A stretch of 64,000 nucleotides of DNA, taken from contig NZ_LT629784.1 of NCBI RefSeq assembly GCF_900105595.1, forward strand, positions 1,488,001 to 1,552,000. Reading direction: 5' to 3'. The notes beneath the pieces are model-generated. The model had not been told where the DNA came from, did no database searches, and worked only from the letters and a program-made list of their open reading frames with translations. Shown one piece after another: positions 20,107-28,789 of the stretch. The first letter of the stretch is position 1. Every line of letters starts with the position of its first letter. The stretch comes from Stappia sp. ES.058 (GTDB taxonomy: Bacteria; Pseudomonadota; Alphaproteobacteria; Rhizobiales; Stappiaceae). The position numbers and the translations under genes were made by a program.

Positions 20107-21080
20107 CAGTGAAGCGCTCCATCGTCCTCGGAACGGGCAGCTATCTCCCACAGCGCAAGTTGACGAACGCGGAACTGGCGGAGATGGTCGACACATCCGA
20201 TGAGTGGATCGTTCAGCGTACGGGCATCCGGGCGCGTCACATTGCGGCCGATGGCGAATTGACATCCGATCTGGCCGTAAAGGCGGCAACGCGCGCCCTC
20301 GATGCCGCCGGTCTCGGCGCGCAGGATATCGACCTGATCATTCTCGCGACCGCGACGCCCGACAATACCTTTCCGGCATCCGCCGTGACGGTGCAGCAGA
20401 AGCTCGGCATCACGCACGGCTTCGCCTTCGACGTGCATGCGGTGTGTTCGGGCTTTGTCTACGCGCTCTCCACCGCCGATGCATATCTGCGCTGCGGCAT
20501 GGCGAAACGGGCTCTGGTGATCGGCGCGGAGACCTTCTCGCGGATCCTGGACTGGACCGACCGCACCACCTGCGTCCTTTTCGGCGATGGTGCCGGCGCC
20601 ATGGTGCTCGAGGTGTCCGAAGGCGAGGGCAGTGCTGCAGACCGCGGCATCCTGACCTCGCACTTGCGCTCCGACGGAAATCACCGGGACAAGCTTTATG
20701 TCGATGGCGGGCCATCGTCGACCCAGACCGTCGGCCATCTGCGCATGCAGGGCCGCGAAGTGTTTCGCCACGCGGTTTCGATGATCACCGATGTGGTCGA
20801 GGACGCCTTTGCGGCGACTGACACCGATGCCGATGCGCTCGATTGGTTCATTCCGCACCAGGCCAACCGTCGCATCATCGACGCCAGCGTGAAGAAACTT
20901 GGCATCGATCCCGCCAAGGTTGTGGTCACGCTGGAGGACCAGGGCAACACGTCGGCGGCGTCGATTCCGCTGGCCGTCGACGCGGCCGTGCGTGACGGAC
21001 GTGTGAAGCGTGGCGATCTGATCATGCTCGAGGCGATGGGCGGCGGTTTCACCTGGGGCGCCTCGCTGCTTCGCTGGTAA
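20103..21080 (+). CDS. fabH: 3-oxoacyl-ACP synthase III
   Basis: Starts fatty acid synthesis by condensing acetyl-CoA with malonyl-ACP. The 325-residue thiolase-fold enzyme has the catalytic triad: cysteine about residue 115 in HAVCSGF, histidine in IPHQANRRI and asparagine in DQGNTSAAS. It uses a GTG start overlapping the plsX stop, with GGAAGG upstream. The order plsX-fabH-ihfA-merR is a conserved alphaproteobacterial arrangement. Confidence 0.97.
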   Translation: MTVKRSIVLGTGSYLPQRKLTNAELAEMVDTSDEWIVQRTGIRARHIAADGELTSDLAVKAATRALDAAGLGAQDIDLIILATATPDNTFPASAVTVQQKLGITHGFAFDVHAVCSGFVYALSTADAYLRCGMAKRALVIGAETFSRILDWTDRTTCVLFGDGAGAMVLEVSEGEGSAADRGILTSHLRSDGNHRDKLYVDGGPSSTQTVGHLRMQGREVFRHAVSMITDVVEDAFAATDTDADALDWFIPHQANRRIIDASVKKLGIDPAKVVVTLEDQGNTSAASIPLAVDAAVRDGRVKRGDLIMLEAMGGGFTWGASLLRW

Positions 21081-21124
21081 AGCGTCAAATGCTTGTATGA
21101 CGTGCGTTTTTCGCAACGGACTTG

Positions 21125-21163
21125 CCCGGCGCTGTTGACCGCCGGGGTTCAAGCCAATACGCT
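21125..21163 (+). promoter_or_regulatory. Candidate ihfA promoter overlapping a hairpin
   Basis: TTGACC at 21135-21140, a 17-base spacer and TACGCT at 21158-21163 form a fair promoter 60 bases before ihfA. CCCGGCG (21125-21131) and CGCCGGG (21140-21146) form a perfect seven-base-pair stem whose loop carries the -35 hexamer. The same stem may act as a weak terminator for fabH. Confidence 0.42.
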
Positions 21164-21222
21164 TGTGCGGCAATAACGAAATCCCATTTCCGCTAGGGCA
21201 GTTGCTCGGCCAAGGAGGGACC

Positions 21223-21540
21223 ATGGGCGGCAAGACAATCACACGAGCTGACTTGTGCGAAGCTGTTTACCAGAAGGTCGGCCTCTCCAGATCCGAGTCG
21301 TCGGAGCTGGTCGAAAAGGTTCTGTCGGAGATTGCGGATTGTCTTGTTGACGGTGAATCTGTGAAACTCTCGTCGTTCGGGTCCTTCGTCGTTCGCTCCA
21401 AGGGCGAGCGCATCGGACGGAACCCGAAAACCGGTGAGGAAGTGCCAATTCTTCCGCGGCGGGTCATGGTCTTCAAGCCGTCGAATGTCCTGAAGAAGAA
21501 AATCAACGAGACCATGATCGGGCCATCCGGCGACGATTGA
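21223..21540 (+). CDS. ihfA: Integration host factor subunit alpha
   Basis: A DNA-bending nucleoid protein, active as a heterodimer with IHF beta. The 105-residue protein has the HU/IHF fold with the beta-ribbon arm [12 protein letters not shown] near residues 63-74 and the helix [18 protein letters not shown] at the start. AAGGAGGGA ahead of the ATG at 21223 fixes the start; the open frame goes further up. The merR gene follows after 30 bases. Confidence 0.95.
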   Translation: MGGKTITRADLCEAVYQKVGLSRSESSELVEKVLSEIADCLVDGESVKLSSFGSFVVRSKGERIGRNPKTGEEVPILPRRVMVFKPSNVLKKKINETMIGPSGDD

Positions 21541-21570
21541 ACTCAGTTGCGACGATAGACTGGTACGGCC

Positions 21571-22239
21571 GTGTCGACCGAAAAAAGCCCAGACGCCTTC
21601 CGCACGATCAGCGAGGTCGCCGAAGACCTCGATCTTCCACAACATGTCCTTCGTTTTTGGGAAACCCGGTTCAGCCAGATCCGTCCGCTGAAGCGCGGCG
21701 GTGGGCGGCGGTACTATCGACCCGACGACATCGAACTCTTGCGCGGCATCCGGCATCTTCTCTATGGCGAAGGCTATACCATCAAGGGTGTGCAGCGCAT
21801 CCTGAAGGAACAGGGCGCGCGCTTCGTCATGCAGGTCTGGCGTGAGGATGGCTTGCCGCTCGCGGCTTTGGCCGCGCAGGTGGCCGGCAGTGATGACGTT
21901 AAGGCAGCAACGCAGGGGCGGGGATCGAAACCCGCCGCCTCGCGGCATTCATCATCCTCCGGGCGTGGACCGGATGTGCCGCTTCCCGACGCGGCGTCGA
22001 GCGATGCTCCCGCCATGGAAGGACAAGACGCAGACCTTCCGCGCGGGATCCTCCCCGAAACGGCGGAAGGAAACGAGCCCGCACAGGCGCGTGCCGGTTT
22101 ACGGCTGATGGAACGTCTGCTTGGGGAAAGGGCGGAAGCGGTCGCATCCGGAAATCTCTCCAAGGATGACATCCGCCGCCTGCAGGCGACGCTGTTCGAG
22201 CTCCTGGAGTGCAAGCGCATCCTGGACCAGGCGCGCTGA
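21571..22239 (+). CDS. MerR-family transcriptional regulator
   Basis: A 222-residue regulator with an N-terminal winged helix ([20 protein letters not shown], then [18 protein letters not shown]). A long low-complexity middle (about residues 110-170) and a C-terminal helix ([23 protein letters not shown]) follow. It lacks metal-binding cysteine pairs. In alphaproteobacteria this protein regularly follows ihfA; its targets are unknown to me. GTG start 30 bases after ihfA. Confidence 0.9.
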   Translation: MSTEKSPDAFRTISEVAEDLDLPQHVLRFWETRFSQIRPLKRGGGRRYYRPDDIELLRGIRHLLYGEGYTIKGVQRILKEQGARFVMQVWREDGLPLAALAAQVAGSDDVKAATQGRGSKPAASRHSSSSGRGPDVPLPDAASSDAPAMEGQDADLPRGILPETAEGNEPAQARAGLRLMERLLGERAEAVASGNLSKDDIRRLQATLFELLECKRILDQAR

Positions 22240-22300
22240 CGTCTCGCCAACAGACGCTGTCTGACCTGGTGCGGCCAAGAAGCCTTGCGCATCTGTGTCT

Positions 22301-22900
22301 TCAGTCGGCCTGCGTGATCTTCAATCTGATTGCTGCATACCAATCCGCATAGGCGCGGATTTCCTCATTCGTGAGATCGGCGGTTATGGCACTCATGACG
22401 TCGTCCGTTCGCTTGCCGATGCGAAAGGCCTTGAGCTGCGTGTCGATGTAGATCGCGCTTTCACCGGCAAGGTTCGGAACATTCTCGATCTGGCCGATAC
22501 CGTCGGCGCCGTGGCAAGCGGTGCATGCCTGCGGCGCCGCGTCAGCCGAAACGCCTTCAGGCGGTGTGGCTTCCACCTTGTGTTCGGAGTACCAGGCGGC
22601 AAGGTCCGCAATCGACTGGTCGTCAAGGTTTTTCGCAACGACACTCATCATCTCGTGCGTGCGGGTGCCCTGGCGAAAGGCCTTCAACTGTTTTTCCAGG
22701 TAGGCGACCGGCTCGCCGCCGATATGGGGCGCAATGGGAATGCGGGCAAATCCGTCGAGCCCGTGGCAGGTCCGGCACATGCCCGCCTTCTTGCGCCCCG
22801 CCTGCGGATCGCCGACAGGGCCCTGGGCGACCACCGGCAGGGCGAATGCGATCTGGGCGAGGAGAACCCCGCCCAGACCGAAGAGTGTGGCTTTCAGCAT
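22301..22900 (-). CDS. Exported diheme cytochrome c
   Basis: A 199-residue precursor with a signal peptide (MLKATLFGLGGVLL to about residue 25) and two class I cytochrome c domains, each with one heme site: CRTCHG near residue 42 and CTACHG near residue 127. It belongs to the cytochrome c4-like type. Its ATG overlaps the stop of the upstream beta-propeller dehydrogenase gene by one base, so it is the likely electron acceptor of that enzyme, of the GMC flavoprotein further upstream, or of both. Classical gluconate-dehydrogenase cytochromes have three hemes; this one has two. Confidence 0.9.
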   Translation of the reverse strand: MLKATLFGLGGVLLAQIAFALPVVAQGPVGDPQAGRKKAGMCRTCHGLDGFARIPIAPHIGGEPVAYLEKQLKAFRQGTRTHEMMSVVAKNLDDQSIADLAAWYSEHKVEATPPEGVSADAAPQACTACHGADGIGQIENVPNLAGESAIYIDTQLKAFRIGKRTDDVMSAITADLTNEEIRAYADWYAAIRLKITQAD

Positions 22901-24153
22901 CAATTGCCCTCGTAGGAGATGCGATAAAGCGCGCCGGCGAGGTCGTCCGACACAAGGATCGAGCCATCGCGCAACTCTGCGATATCGACCGGGCGACCAA
23001 GGTACTCGCCGTTTTCGTCGATCCATCCTTCCGCGAAGGGCTTCGTGGTGGCATTGCCCTCGTCGTCGATGGTGGTGACCATCACCCGCGCGCCGACCGG
23101 TGTGGTGCGGTTCCAGGAGCCGTGTTGCGCGGAAAAGATCGCGTTCTTGTACATCTCCGGGAACTGGTTGCCGGTGTAGAAGTCCATGCCGAGATCGGCG
23201 GCATGGGCGACCGTTTCGCTCGCCGGCATCACGACGTCGACCGGGATTTCCTCTCCCTTGTATTCGTTGGTGCGCACATCGCCGCCACCGTACCAGGGGA
23301 ATCCGAAGTTCTGGCCCATTTCCGTCTGGCGGTTGATCTCGCCTGGCGGGATGTCGTCGCCCATGCCATCGACCTGGTTGTCGGTGAACCAGAGCTCGCC
23401 GGTTTCGGGATGAAAGTCATGTCCGACGGAATTGCGGATGCCGCGGGTGTAGACCTCGCGATCGGTGCCGTCCGTGTTCAAGCGGATCATGCCGCCCATG
23501 CCCACTTCATTGTAGAGGTCCATTTTTTCCGGTGCCGGTACATTGAAGGGCTGGCCGAGCGAAATGTAGATCTTGCCGTCCGGGCCGATCTTGCACACGC
23601 GCGCGGTGTGATTGTAGCTCTCTTCCGCCGGCGGGATCAGTTCGCCCTGCTTGACCACGTTGAAGGCCGCGACGTCCGGGCTTTCATAGAAGAATTCCGC
23701 TGCGGGATAGACCAGGACCCGGTTCTGTTCCGCGATATAGAGGAAGCCGTCCCTGGAAAAGCACGGTCCGTTCGGGATCGCGAATTTCAGCGAGGGCGCG
23801 AAATCCTTCACTTCGTCGGCGACACGATCCTTGTTGCGGTCGGTGACCGACCAGACCTTGTCCTTGCGCGTGCCGACGAAGGTCACGATCCCCTGTGGCC
23901 CAACCGCCATGTGGCGGGCATCCGGAACGACGGCATAAAGCTCGATCTTGAAGCCGTCCGGAAGCGTAATGCGCTCCAGTGTGTCGCGGATCCCGTCCGC
24001 GTAGTCCCCGCTTTGTTCGATGAAGGTGAATTCGGTCGTGCCCGTGCTCTGGAAGTTGGACAGTTTTTCCAGGTTGTCCGGCACGGGCGCCTGGGCCTGC
24101 GTCAGGCCGGTCATGGCAAGCAGGCAAACGCTTGCAAGAAATGCGCGTTTCAT
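22900..24153 (-). CDS. PQQ-type sorbosone/glucose dehydrogenase-like beta-propeller protein, exported
   Basis: A 417-residue precursor with a signal peptide (MKRAFLASVCLLAMTGLTQA) and a beta-propeller resembling L-sorbosone dehydrogenase and soluble PQQ glucose dehydrogenase. Recognisable elements are SVGHDFHPETGELWFTDN, GQNFGFPWYGGG and GSWNRTTPVGARV. Such proteins oxidise aldehydes or sugars in the periplasm. Whether this one binds PQQ is an inference; no PQQ synthesis gene is in the window. GGGAGGAC precedes the ATG. The cytochrome c gene follows with a one-base overlap. Confidence 0.85.
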   Translation of the reverse strand: MKRAFLASVCLLAMTGLTQAQAPVPDNLEKLSNFQSTGTTEFTFIEQSGDYADGIRDTLERITLPDGFKIELYAVVPDARHMAVGPQGIVTFVGTRKDKVWSVTDRNKDRVADEVKDFAPSLKFAIPNGPCFSRDGFLYIAEQNRVLVYPAAEFFYESPDVAAFNVVKQGELIPPAEESYNHTARVCKIGPDGKIYISLGQPFNVPAPEKMDLYNEVGMGGMIRLNTDGTDREVYTRGIRNSVGHDFHPETGELWFTDNQVDGMGDDIPPGEINRQTEMGQNFGFPWYGGGDVRTNEYKGEEIPVDVVMPASETVAHAADLGMDFYTGNQFPEMYKNAIFSAQHGSWNRTTPVGARVMVTTIDDEGNATTKPFAEGWIDENGEYLGRPVDIAELRDGSILVSDDLAGALYRISYEGN

Positions 24154-24313
24154 AGTGGTGTCCTCCCAGACGGTTCGTTTTTGTTTTCTTGGATGCGGCC
24201 GCATTCGGACGCAACCTATATTAAATCATACAAATTGAGATGGCCGTTGGCAAACCTTGGGCTTTCTTTACGTCAGGAGGCGCGCCGCAACCCGGCGTGC
24301 GGCACGCCACAGT

Positions 24314-25885
24314 TCAAAGGTTGCCCTGGCTCATCTGGTTTGCGATGTGGTCCGCCTGTCGGATGGCCAACGCCACAATGGTCAGCGTGGGGTTTTCCGC
24401 CGCCCCCGTGGTGAACTGGCTTCCATCTGAAACGAACAGGTTGGCGACGTCGTGAGTCTGGCCCCAGCGGTTGACCACACCGTCACGCGGGTTTTCCGAC
24501 ATGCGGTTTGTGCCCAGATTGTGCGTGGACGGGTAGGGCGGGGTCGGGAAGCTGCGCGTGGCGCCCACTGCCTCGTAGATCGCGGTGCCCTGGCGATAGG
24601 CATGATCGCGCATGGCGACGTCGTTGGGATGGTCGTCGAAATGCACGTTCGGTGCAGGCAGACCATACTGATCGAGCGCATCGTGATTGAGCGTGATCCG
24701 GTTGGTCTCCTGCGGCATGTCCTCGCCCACGATCCACATCCCGGCGGTGTTTTCATAGGAGTCCAATGCGGTCGCGAATTCCCGACCCCATCCTCCCGGG
24801 TCCAGGAACGCCGCCATGAAGGGAAGGCCAAGCGCCAGCGTCTCCAGTTCGTAGCCACCAACGAAACCGCGAGAGGGGTCGTGCCTGGCCTCATCCTGGA
24901 CGATGCCGGCCATGGTCGTGCCGCGCCACATGCGCACGGGCTTGTCGAACACCGCGTAGACCGAGCCGGTCATGTGTCGCATGTAGTTGCGCCCCACCTG
25001 TCCGGACGAGTTCGCCAGTCCGTCCGGGAACATCGCACTTGCCGAATTGAGCAGAAGGCGCGGGCTTTCGATCGAGTTGCCGGCGACGCAAACGATCCGG
25101 GCCTTTTGCAGGTGCTGGTTGCCGTCTGTGTCTGCATAAAGCACGCCGGTCACCTTGCCGGATGCGTCGTGCTCGATCTTGAGCACATGCGCACGCTCGC
25201 GCACCTCGAGGTTTCCGGTCGCCTCACCACGGGGAATGTCCGTATAGGCCGCCGACCATTTGGCTCCCCATTTGCAGCCCTGGAAGCAGAACCCGGTCTG
25301 TTGGCAGGCCACGCGTCCGTCGTAGTCGGCGGAGTTGATCGCCATGCGGCCGGTGTGTACCTCCTTGTATCCAAGCGCTTTTGCTCCGGCCTCGAACACC
25401 TTGAAGTTGTTGTTTCCCGGCAGTCCCGCCCGGTCGCCGGTGCGTGTCACGCCCAGCTTTGTTTCTGCCTTCTCGTACCAGGGTTCCATTTCGGCCAGAT
25501 CGATCGGCCAGTCGAGAAGATTGGCACCCTGGACATTGCCGTAGTTGGTCTTCGTCTTGAATTCGTGTGCCTGGATGCGCAGTGAGGCCCCGGCCCAGTG
25601 CGTGGTGGTGCCGCCTACCGCCTTGACGATCCAGGCGGGCAGGCCGGAGAAATCCTTTGCCACGCGCCAGTCGCCGGACGTCGTGCGCTTGTCGAGCCAG
25701 GCAAGCTGGCCGAAACTTTCCCATTCGTCGTTGATGTAATCGTCGGGCAGGTAGCGGCCGCCGGCTTCCAGGGCAACGACGCTGATGCCCTTTTGCGCGA
25801 GTTCGTTGGCGAGAACGCCGCCGCCGGCGCCCGTTCCGATAACGACGACGACACTGTCATCCGTCAGTTCGAAAGGTGCTGTCAT
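24314..25885 (-). CDS. GMC-family FAD oxidoreductase (large dehydrogenase subunit)
   Basis: A 523-residue flavoprotein with the N-terminal FAD motif VVVIGTGAGGGVLANEL and EAGGRYLPDD. The C-terminal GMC signature includes HNLGTNRMSENP and VSDGSQFTTGAAENPTLT. It resembles the large subunit of gluconate 2-dehydrogenase and FAD glucose/sorbitol dehydrogenases. It has no signal peptide. In such complexes the large subunit is carried out of the cell by the Tat-targeted small subunit, and just such a subunit is encoded 14 bases upstream. Substrate unknown. Its downstream neighbour, the propeller dehydrogenase, starts 160 bases later. Confidence 0.9.
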   Translation of the reverse strand: MTAPFELTDDSVVVVIGTGAGGGVLANELAQKGISVVALEAGGRYLPDDYINDEWESFGQLAWLDKRTTSGDWRVAKDFSGLPAWIVKAVGGTTTHWAGASLRIQAHEFKTKTNYGNVQGANLLDWPIDLAEMEPWYEKAETKLGVTRTGDRAGLPGNNNFKVFEAGAKALGYKEVHTGRMAINSADYDGRVACQQTGFCFQGCKWGAKWSAAYTDIPRGEATGNLEVRERAHVLKIEHDASGKVTGVLYADTDGNQHLQKARIVCVAGNSIESPRLLLNSASAMFPDGLANSSGQVGRNYMRHMTGSVYAVFDKPVRMWRGTTMAGIVQDEARHDPSRGFVGGYELETLALGLPFMAAFLDPGGWGREFATALDSYENTAGMWIVGEDMPQETNRITLNHDALDQYGLPAPNVHFDDHPNDVAMRDHAYRQGTAIYEAVGATRSFPTPPYPSTHNLGTNRMSENPRDGVVNRWGQTHDVANLFVSDGSQFTTGAAENPTLTIVALAIRQADHIANQMSQGNL

Positions 25886-25898
25886 GACCGGTTCTCCC

Positions 25899-26417
25899 TC
25901 AGATCCAGTTGATGTCGTTGAAGCCGCGGTCGATATAGCCACCCTTGGAGTAGCTCTCGCCCTCGTATCCGAAGAGCGGCCAGACGGCTTTCTGGTTGTA
26001 GAGCCCGGTCACGAGCCCGCCCCGGATCGTCTGGAAAAAGGCGCTGTCCTCCATGCCGCGCAGGATATCGACGCGGTCGCGCTCCCAGCCGGCGCCGAGA
26101 TATCCGGAATGTCCCTTTCCGCGCGCTGCGGCATCGAGCACCGCAATGCCGCCTTCCACAATCGGTGCCAGTTCCGCGCTGTCGTAGCCCTTGACCGCCG
26201 CGGCGTAATACTCGTCGGCCACATGGTCGTGCGGGTAGATGTCCCGCGCCATCTGGATGAGGGTTGCCATCGTTGCGGGCTTGAGGTGGGACACCTCCAT
26301 GGCCCATGCCGCCGTCGGCGCCGCAACGAAACCCGCCCCCACGACAAAGGCGGCGCCGGCCGCCATGGTGCCGGTCAGCAGTTGCCGCCGGCTTAGCGAT
26401 CTCTGGTTCAGTGTCAT
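25899..26417 (-). CDS. Gluconate 2-dehydrogenase subunit 3-like protein with Tat signal
   Basis: A 172-residue protein starting with a twin-arginine signal (SLSRRQLLTGTMAAGAAF, residues 7-24). The body resembles the small (gamma) subunit of GMC dehydrogenases, with MARDIYPHDHVADEYYAAAV and QTIRGGLVTGLYNQKAVW. It is expected to fold with, and export, the GMC subunit encoded 14 bases downstream. Together with the cytochrome c the set forms a periplasmic membrane-linked dehydrogenase. Confidence 0.87.
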   Translation of the reverse strand: MTLNQRSLSRRQLLTGTMAAGAAFVVGAGFVAAPTAAWAMEVSHLKPATMATLIQMARDIYPHDHVADEYYAAAVKGYDSAELAPIVEGGIAVLDAAARGKGHSGYLGAGWERDRVDILRGMEDSAFFQTIRGGLVTGLYNQKAVWPLFGYEGESYSKGGYIDRGFNDINWI

Positions 26418-26455
26418 CGGTTTTCCTCCCTGCCGATCGTTCGAACGCCCATGTG

Positions 26456-26851
26456 TCAGCGATAACGTCCGTGGCGCTGCAGCACTTCGATCTGATATCC
26501 GTCCGGATCCTGGACGAAGAAGAAGCGCGCAAGCAGCGCTCCTTCCCGGTTGAACGCGACGATCTTGCGCGGCGCGAGGCCGGCCGCCGTGAAGCGCGCG
26601 TGCTCCGCATCCAGGTCGTCGACGCAGAACGCCATATGGCCGTAGCCGTCACCCAGGTCGTACGGCTCGGTTCGGCCGTTGTTGACCGTGAGCTCGACTT
26701 CGACGTCGGCTTCGGTATTTCTCAGGTAGATCAGAGTAAAGTCGTCGAAAGCGAACCGATCCGAGACCTCTAACCCGAACGCAGTGCGATAGAATTCGAC
26801 CGAGCGCGTCTCGTCGAGCACGCGGATCATCGCGTGAATGAACTTCGCCAC
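26456..26851 (-). CDS. Glyoxalase I-like protein (lactoylglutathione lyase family)
   Basis: A 131-residue VOC-superfamily protein with two beta-alpha-beta modules and metal ligands in the glyoxalase I pattern. These are a histidine at residue 6 (FIHAMIRV), a glutamate in VEVELTVN, a histidine in YGHMAFCV and a glutamate near the end in YQIEVLQ. It would convert the methylglyoxal-glutathione adduct to lactoylglutathione. It lies 38 bases upstream of the Tat-subunit gene on the same strand and may be co-transcribed with the oxidation cassette, perhaps detoxifying carbonyl by-products (inference). Confidence 0.85.
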   Translation of the reverse strand: MAKFIHAMIRVLDETRSVEFYRTAFGLEVSDRFAFDDFTLIYLRNTEADVEVELTVNNGRTEPYDLGDGYGHMAFCVDDLDAEHARFTAAGLAPRKIVAFNREGALLARFFFVQDPDGYQIEVLQRHGRYR

Positions 26852-26941
26852 AATTTCCTCCCGGCATGAATGCTAGTTCGGGAGAAAGATTAGGGCGTCC
26901 GCACGAGACGCGGGTGGTATGTGTTTACTACAGTGAGTAAA

Positions 26942-27232
26942 TCACTCCGCAGCTTCCAACTGCACAGTCGGCAGCGTATGGCGCAGGCGCACGAGACAGG
27001 CGCACCTCAGCAGCGACGTGAAATTGCGGGTCTCCCCGCGCAACTCAAGGACCTCGGAGTGCAGTTTCGAGACAAAGGCCGGTGTGCTCACGCCCTCGCT
27101 GCGGGCAATATCGTCCAGGATGTCCCAGAATGATCGCTCGAGCCGTATACTGGTGCTTTGACCGTTCAGTCTCAGGCTTCGTGTCTCGGGTTCGTAGTCG
27201 GACGGATCCTGTCCGGCGAAAATGCGGCACAT
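26942..27232 (-). CDS. Ribbon-helix-helix domain protein
   Basis: A 96-residue protein with an RHH-type segment (TSIRLERSFWDILDDIARSEGVSTPAFVSKLHSEV, residues 27-61) like the arylsulfate-sulfotransferase-associated RHH_4 family of alphaproteobacteria. GGGAGG precedes the ATG. Although RHH proteins often bind DNA, no toxin partner is adjacent. Target unknown. It lies upstream of the glyoxalase gene on the same strand, 90 bases away. Confidence 0.75.
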   Translation of the reverse strand: MCRIFAGQDPSDYEPETRSLRLNGQSTSIRLERSFWDILDDIARSEGVSTPAFVSKLHSEVLELRGETRNFTSLLRCACLVRLRHTLPTVQLEAAE

Positions 27233-27577
27233 GCCAACCTCCCTCTTCGTTCTTGCTTTTTTGTTGCCTTATGGTTTTACAAAATGTGCGGGTCGGCAAG
27301 CGCCAATTTGTATGACGAACTCCGGCTCCATCCGGATGCCTTTAGCATTGGCTGGATTTTGGAAAGCCTAGGACTGCTCGGCACGTCCAGTCCGGTCCTT
27401 GCCGCGGTGCGTCGTCCAACGGGGGCCGGAAGGGGCATGGCGGGGAAAAAAGACGGTCGAGGTTGGCGTCGGACTGTAAAATCTGACAATATTGCAGGAG
27501 CACGCAAAAACGGGTTCGTGTTTTCGCGATTGAACCATTCTTGTTCGGCTCGATTGATTTTGCAGGAGTGATTTTAG
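27233..27577. other. 345-base gap with no supported gene
   Basis: Lies between the divergent RHH gene and the small gene at 27578. An open frame on the plus strand crosses it (27158-27571), but it runs antisense through the RHH gene and its composition does not look like protein. The right end holds an AT-rich stretch (around 27476-27560) and AGGAG at 27564-27568, the ribosome site of the next gene. No promoter boxes could be fixed. Confidence 0.4.
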
Positions 27578-27787
27578 GTGAGCGAGCGCGATATCGAAGA
27601 AGTTGTGGTCGGCGAGGCGGTGTTGACCGCTTGCGAAAATAGTGAGCTCGCAGAGGAAAACAACCTGCAGGCGGTCGCACTGGCGATGGCGGCCTATGCC
27701 AGGACGTACGATATTCCGGACAAGGCGCTAGAAGACATGGTTGCCCGCGCCATTTCCATCATGGGCAACATCAAGAAGACCCAATAA
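27578..27787 (+). CDS. Small acidic helical protein, unidentified
   Basis: A 69-residue protein from a GTG start nine bases after AGGAG. It is acidic and probably all-helical (EEVVVGEAVLTACENSELAEENNLQAVALAMAAYA), with a short basic end (IKKTQ). No family was recognised. The good ribosome site and regular heptad-like hydrophobics support a real gene. It stands alone, with 285 bases to the next gene. Confidence 0.55.
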   Translation: MSERDIEEVVVGEAVLTACENSELAEENNLQAVALAMAAYARTYDIPDKALEDMVARAISIMGNIKKTQ

Positions 27788-28072
27788 TCCTGTTCAGGCG
27801 AACCGTCGCAGCACCGCTGCGGTGTTCGCGCGCGTATCTGCGGTGTCCGGCGCTTGTTTCGCGCGGGTAGGGGGGTGGCCCCGCTATGGCGCAGCAAAGA
27901 CCTCTCCTTCCGGTCCCGCGAATTGACGAGAGGCAAGACCAAACGTTCGGGCAGGTGCCGTTCGAACGGGTTCTGTGATCCTGTCATCGGCTTTTTTGAC
28001 AAGCTGCATTGACGCAGGCCGATTCCGGCCGTCGAAAAGGTCCGTTACCACCAATGATTTAGGGATCGGATC

Positions 28073-28789
28073 ATGACAATCGGACCGCTTAAAACCGACG
28101 CCTTCGCAAGGGCACGAGACATACTGGCCAAAAAGCTCCATGCAATGGACCTGGACTATCGGGTCGACGTGGACTTTCACGACATCGTTCGCAACATCGA
28201 GACGTGCGGAAAGCATGTAACGGAGCACTTCCAGCTTCAACACTTTGAGTTCAACCGTGAAAACGGCTTTTGCCTGACGCTCCTGCACCAAGGTCGTCCG
28301 GTGGTGTTCTATTGTTCGCAAGTGTTTGAAACCGGCGACATGACCTTTCTGGAACACCATCGCAACCGATTGGCCCGTCTGTATCGGTCGGTCGGGCACG
28401 ATCTGTTGGATGACACCTGGTCCTGCAAGCCGATGGAGGAAATCCGGGGTCGTGTGAGTTACTCGGGGGAAGCGCTGACGGTTGAGGCATTTCGTTCGAC
28501 GGGCAAGTCCCGGCGCGCGCTCGCCCTTGGCGCCCAGATCTCGCTGTTTCTGTCGATGATGTCCTGGGCGCCGGATTGGTCTGTGGGTCTTGCGCGCGAC
28601 AAGCACGTGCGGCTCGGCCTGGGTTATATCTATGGCGCCTGCCGGCAGTACCCGCTTGCCACGATCTGGCATGAAGCGGTGCCTGGACGCATGCAGGACG
28701 ACGCCTTCCTGGTCAGTTCGCGAGAGGATGCGCTTTATCTGGCTGAATGTGTTTCACGCGCCAGTCGTCTCGCGGAAGTGTCAGATTGA
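28073..28789 (+). CDS. Protein of unknown function (238 residues)
   Basis: A soluble, mixed alpha/beta-looking protein without signal peptide or membrane segment. Tryptophans and histidines are scattered (HFQLQHFEF, DDTWSCKP, MMSWAPDWSV), and no catalytic signature is recognised. AGGGATCGG precedes the ATG. Its last 77 bases overlap the end of the convergent gene at 28713. I would not assign a function. Confidence 0.65.
   Translation: MTIGPLKTDAFARARDILAKKLHAMDLDYRVDVDFHDIVRNIETCGKHVTEHFQLQHFEFNRENGFCLTLLHQGRPVVFYCSQVFETGDMTFLEHHRNRLARLYRSVGHDLLDDTWSCKPMEEIRGRVSYSGEALTVEAFRSTGKSRRALALGAQISLFLSMMSWAPDWSVGLARDKHVRLGLGYIYGACRQYPLATIWHEAVPGRMQDDAFLVSSREDALYLAECVSRASRLAEVSD

Noticed and set aside
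21911..21945. T-loop-like sequence (GGGGATCGAAACCC) suggesting a tRNA
   Set aside because: It lies inside the MerR gene's low-complexity segment and has no matching acceptor or anticodon arm.
24154..24313. Possible missing gene between the propeller dehydrogenase and the GMC gene
   Set aside because: The 160 bases are partly AT-rich with no frame of useful length and fit a promoter or leader region.
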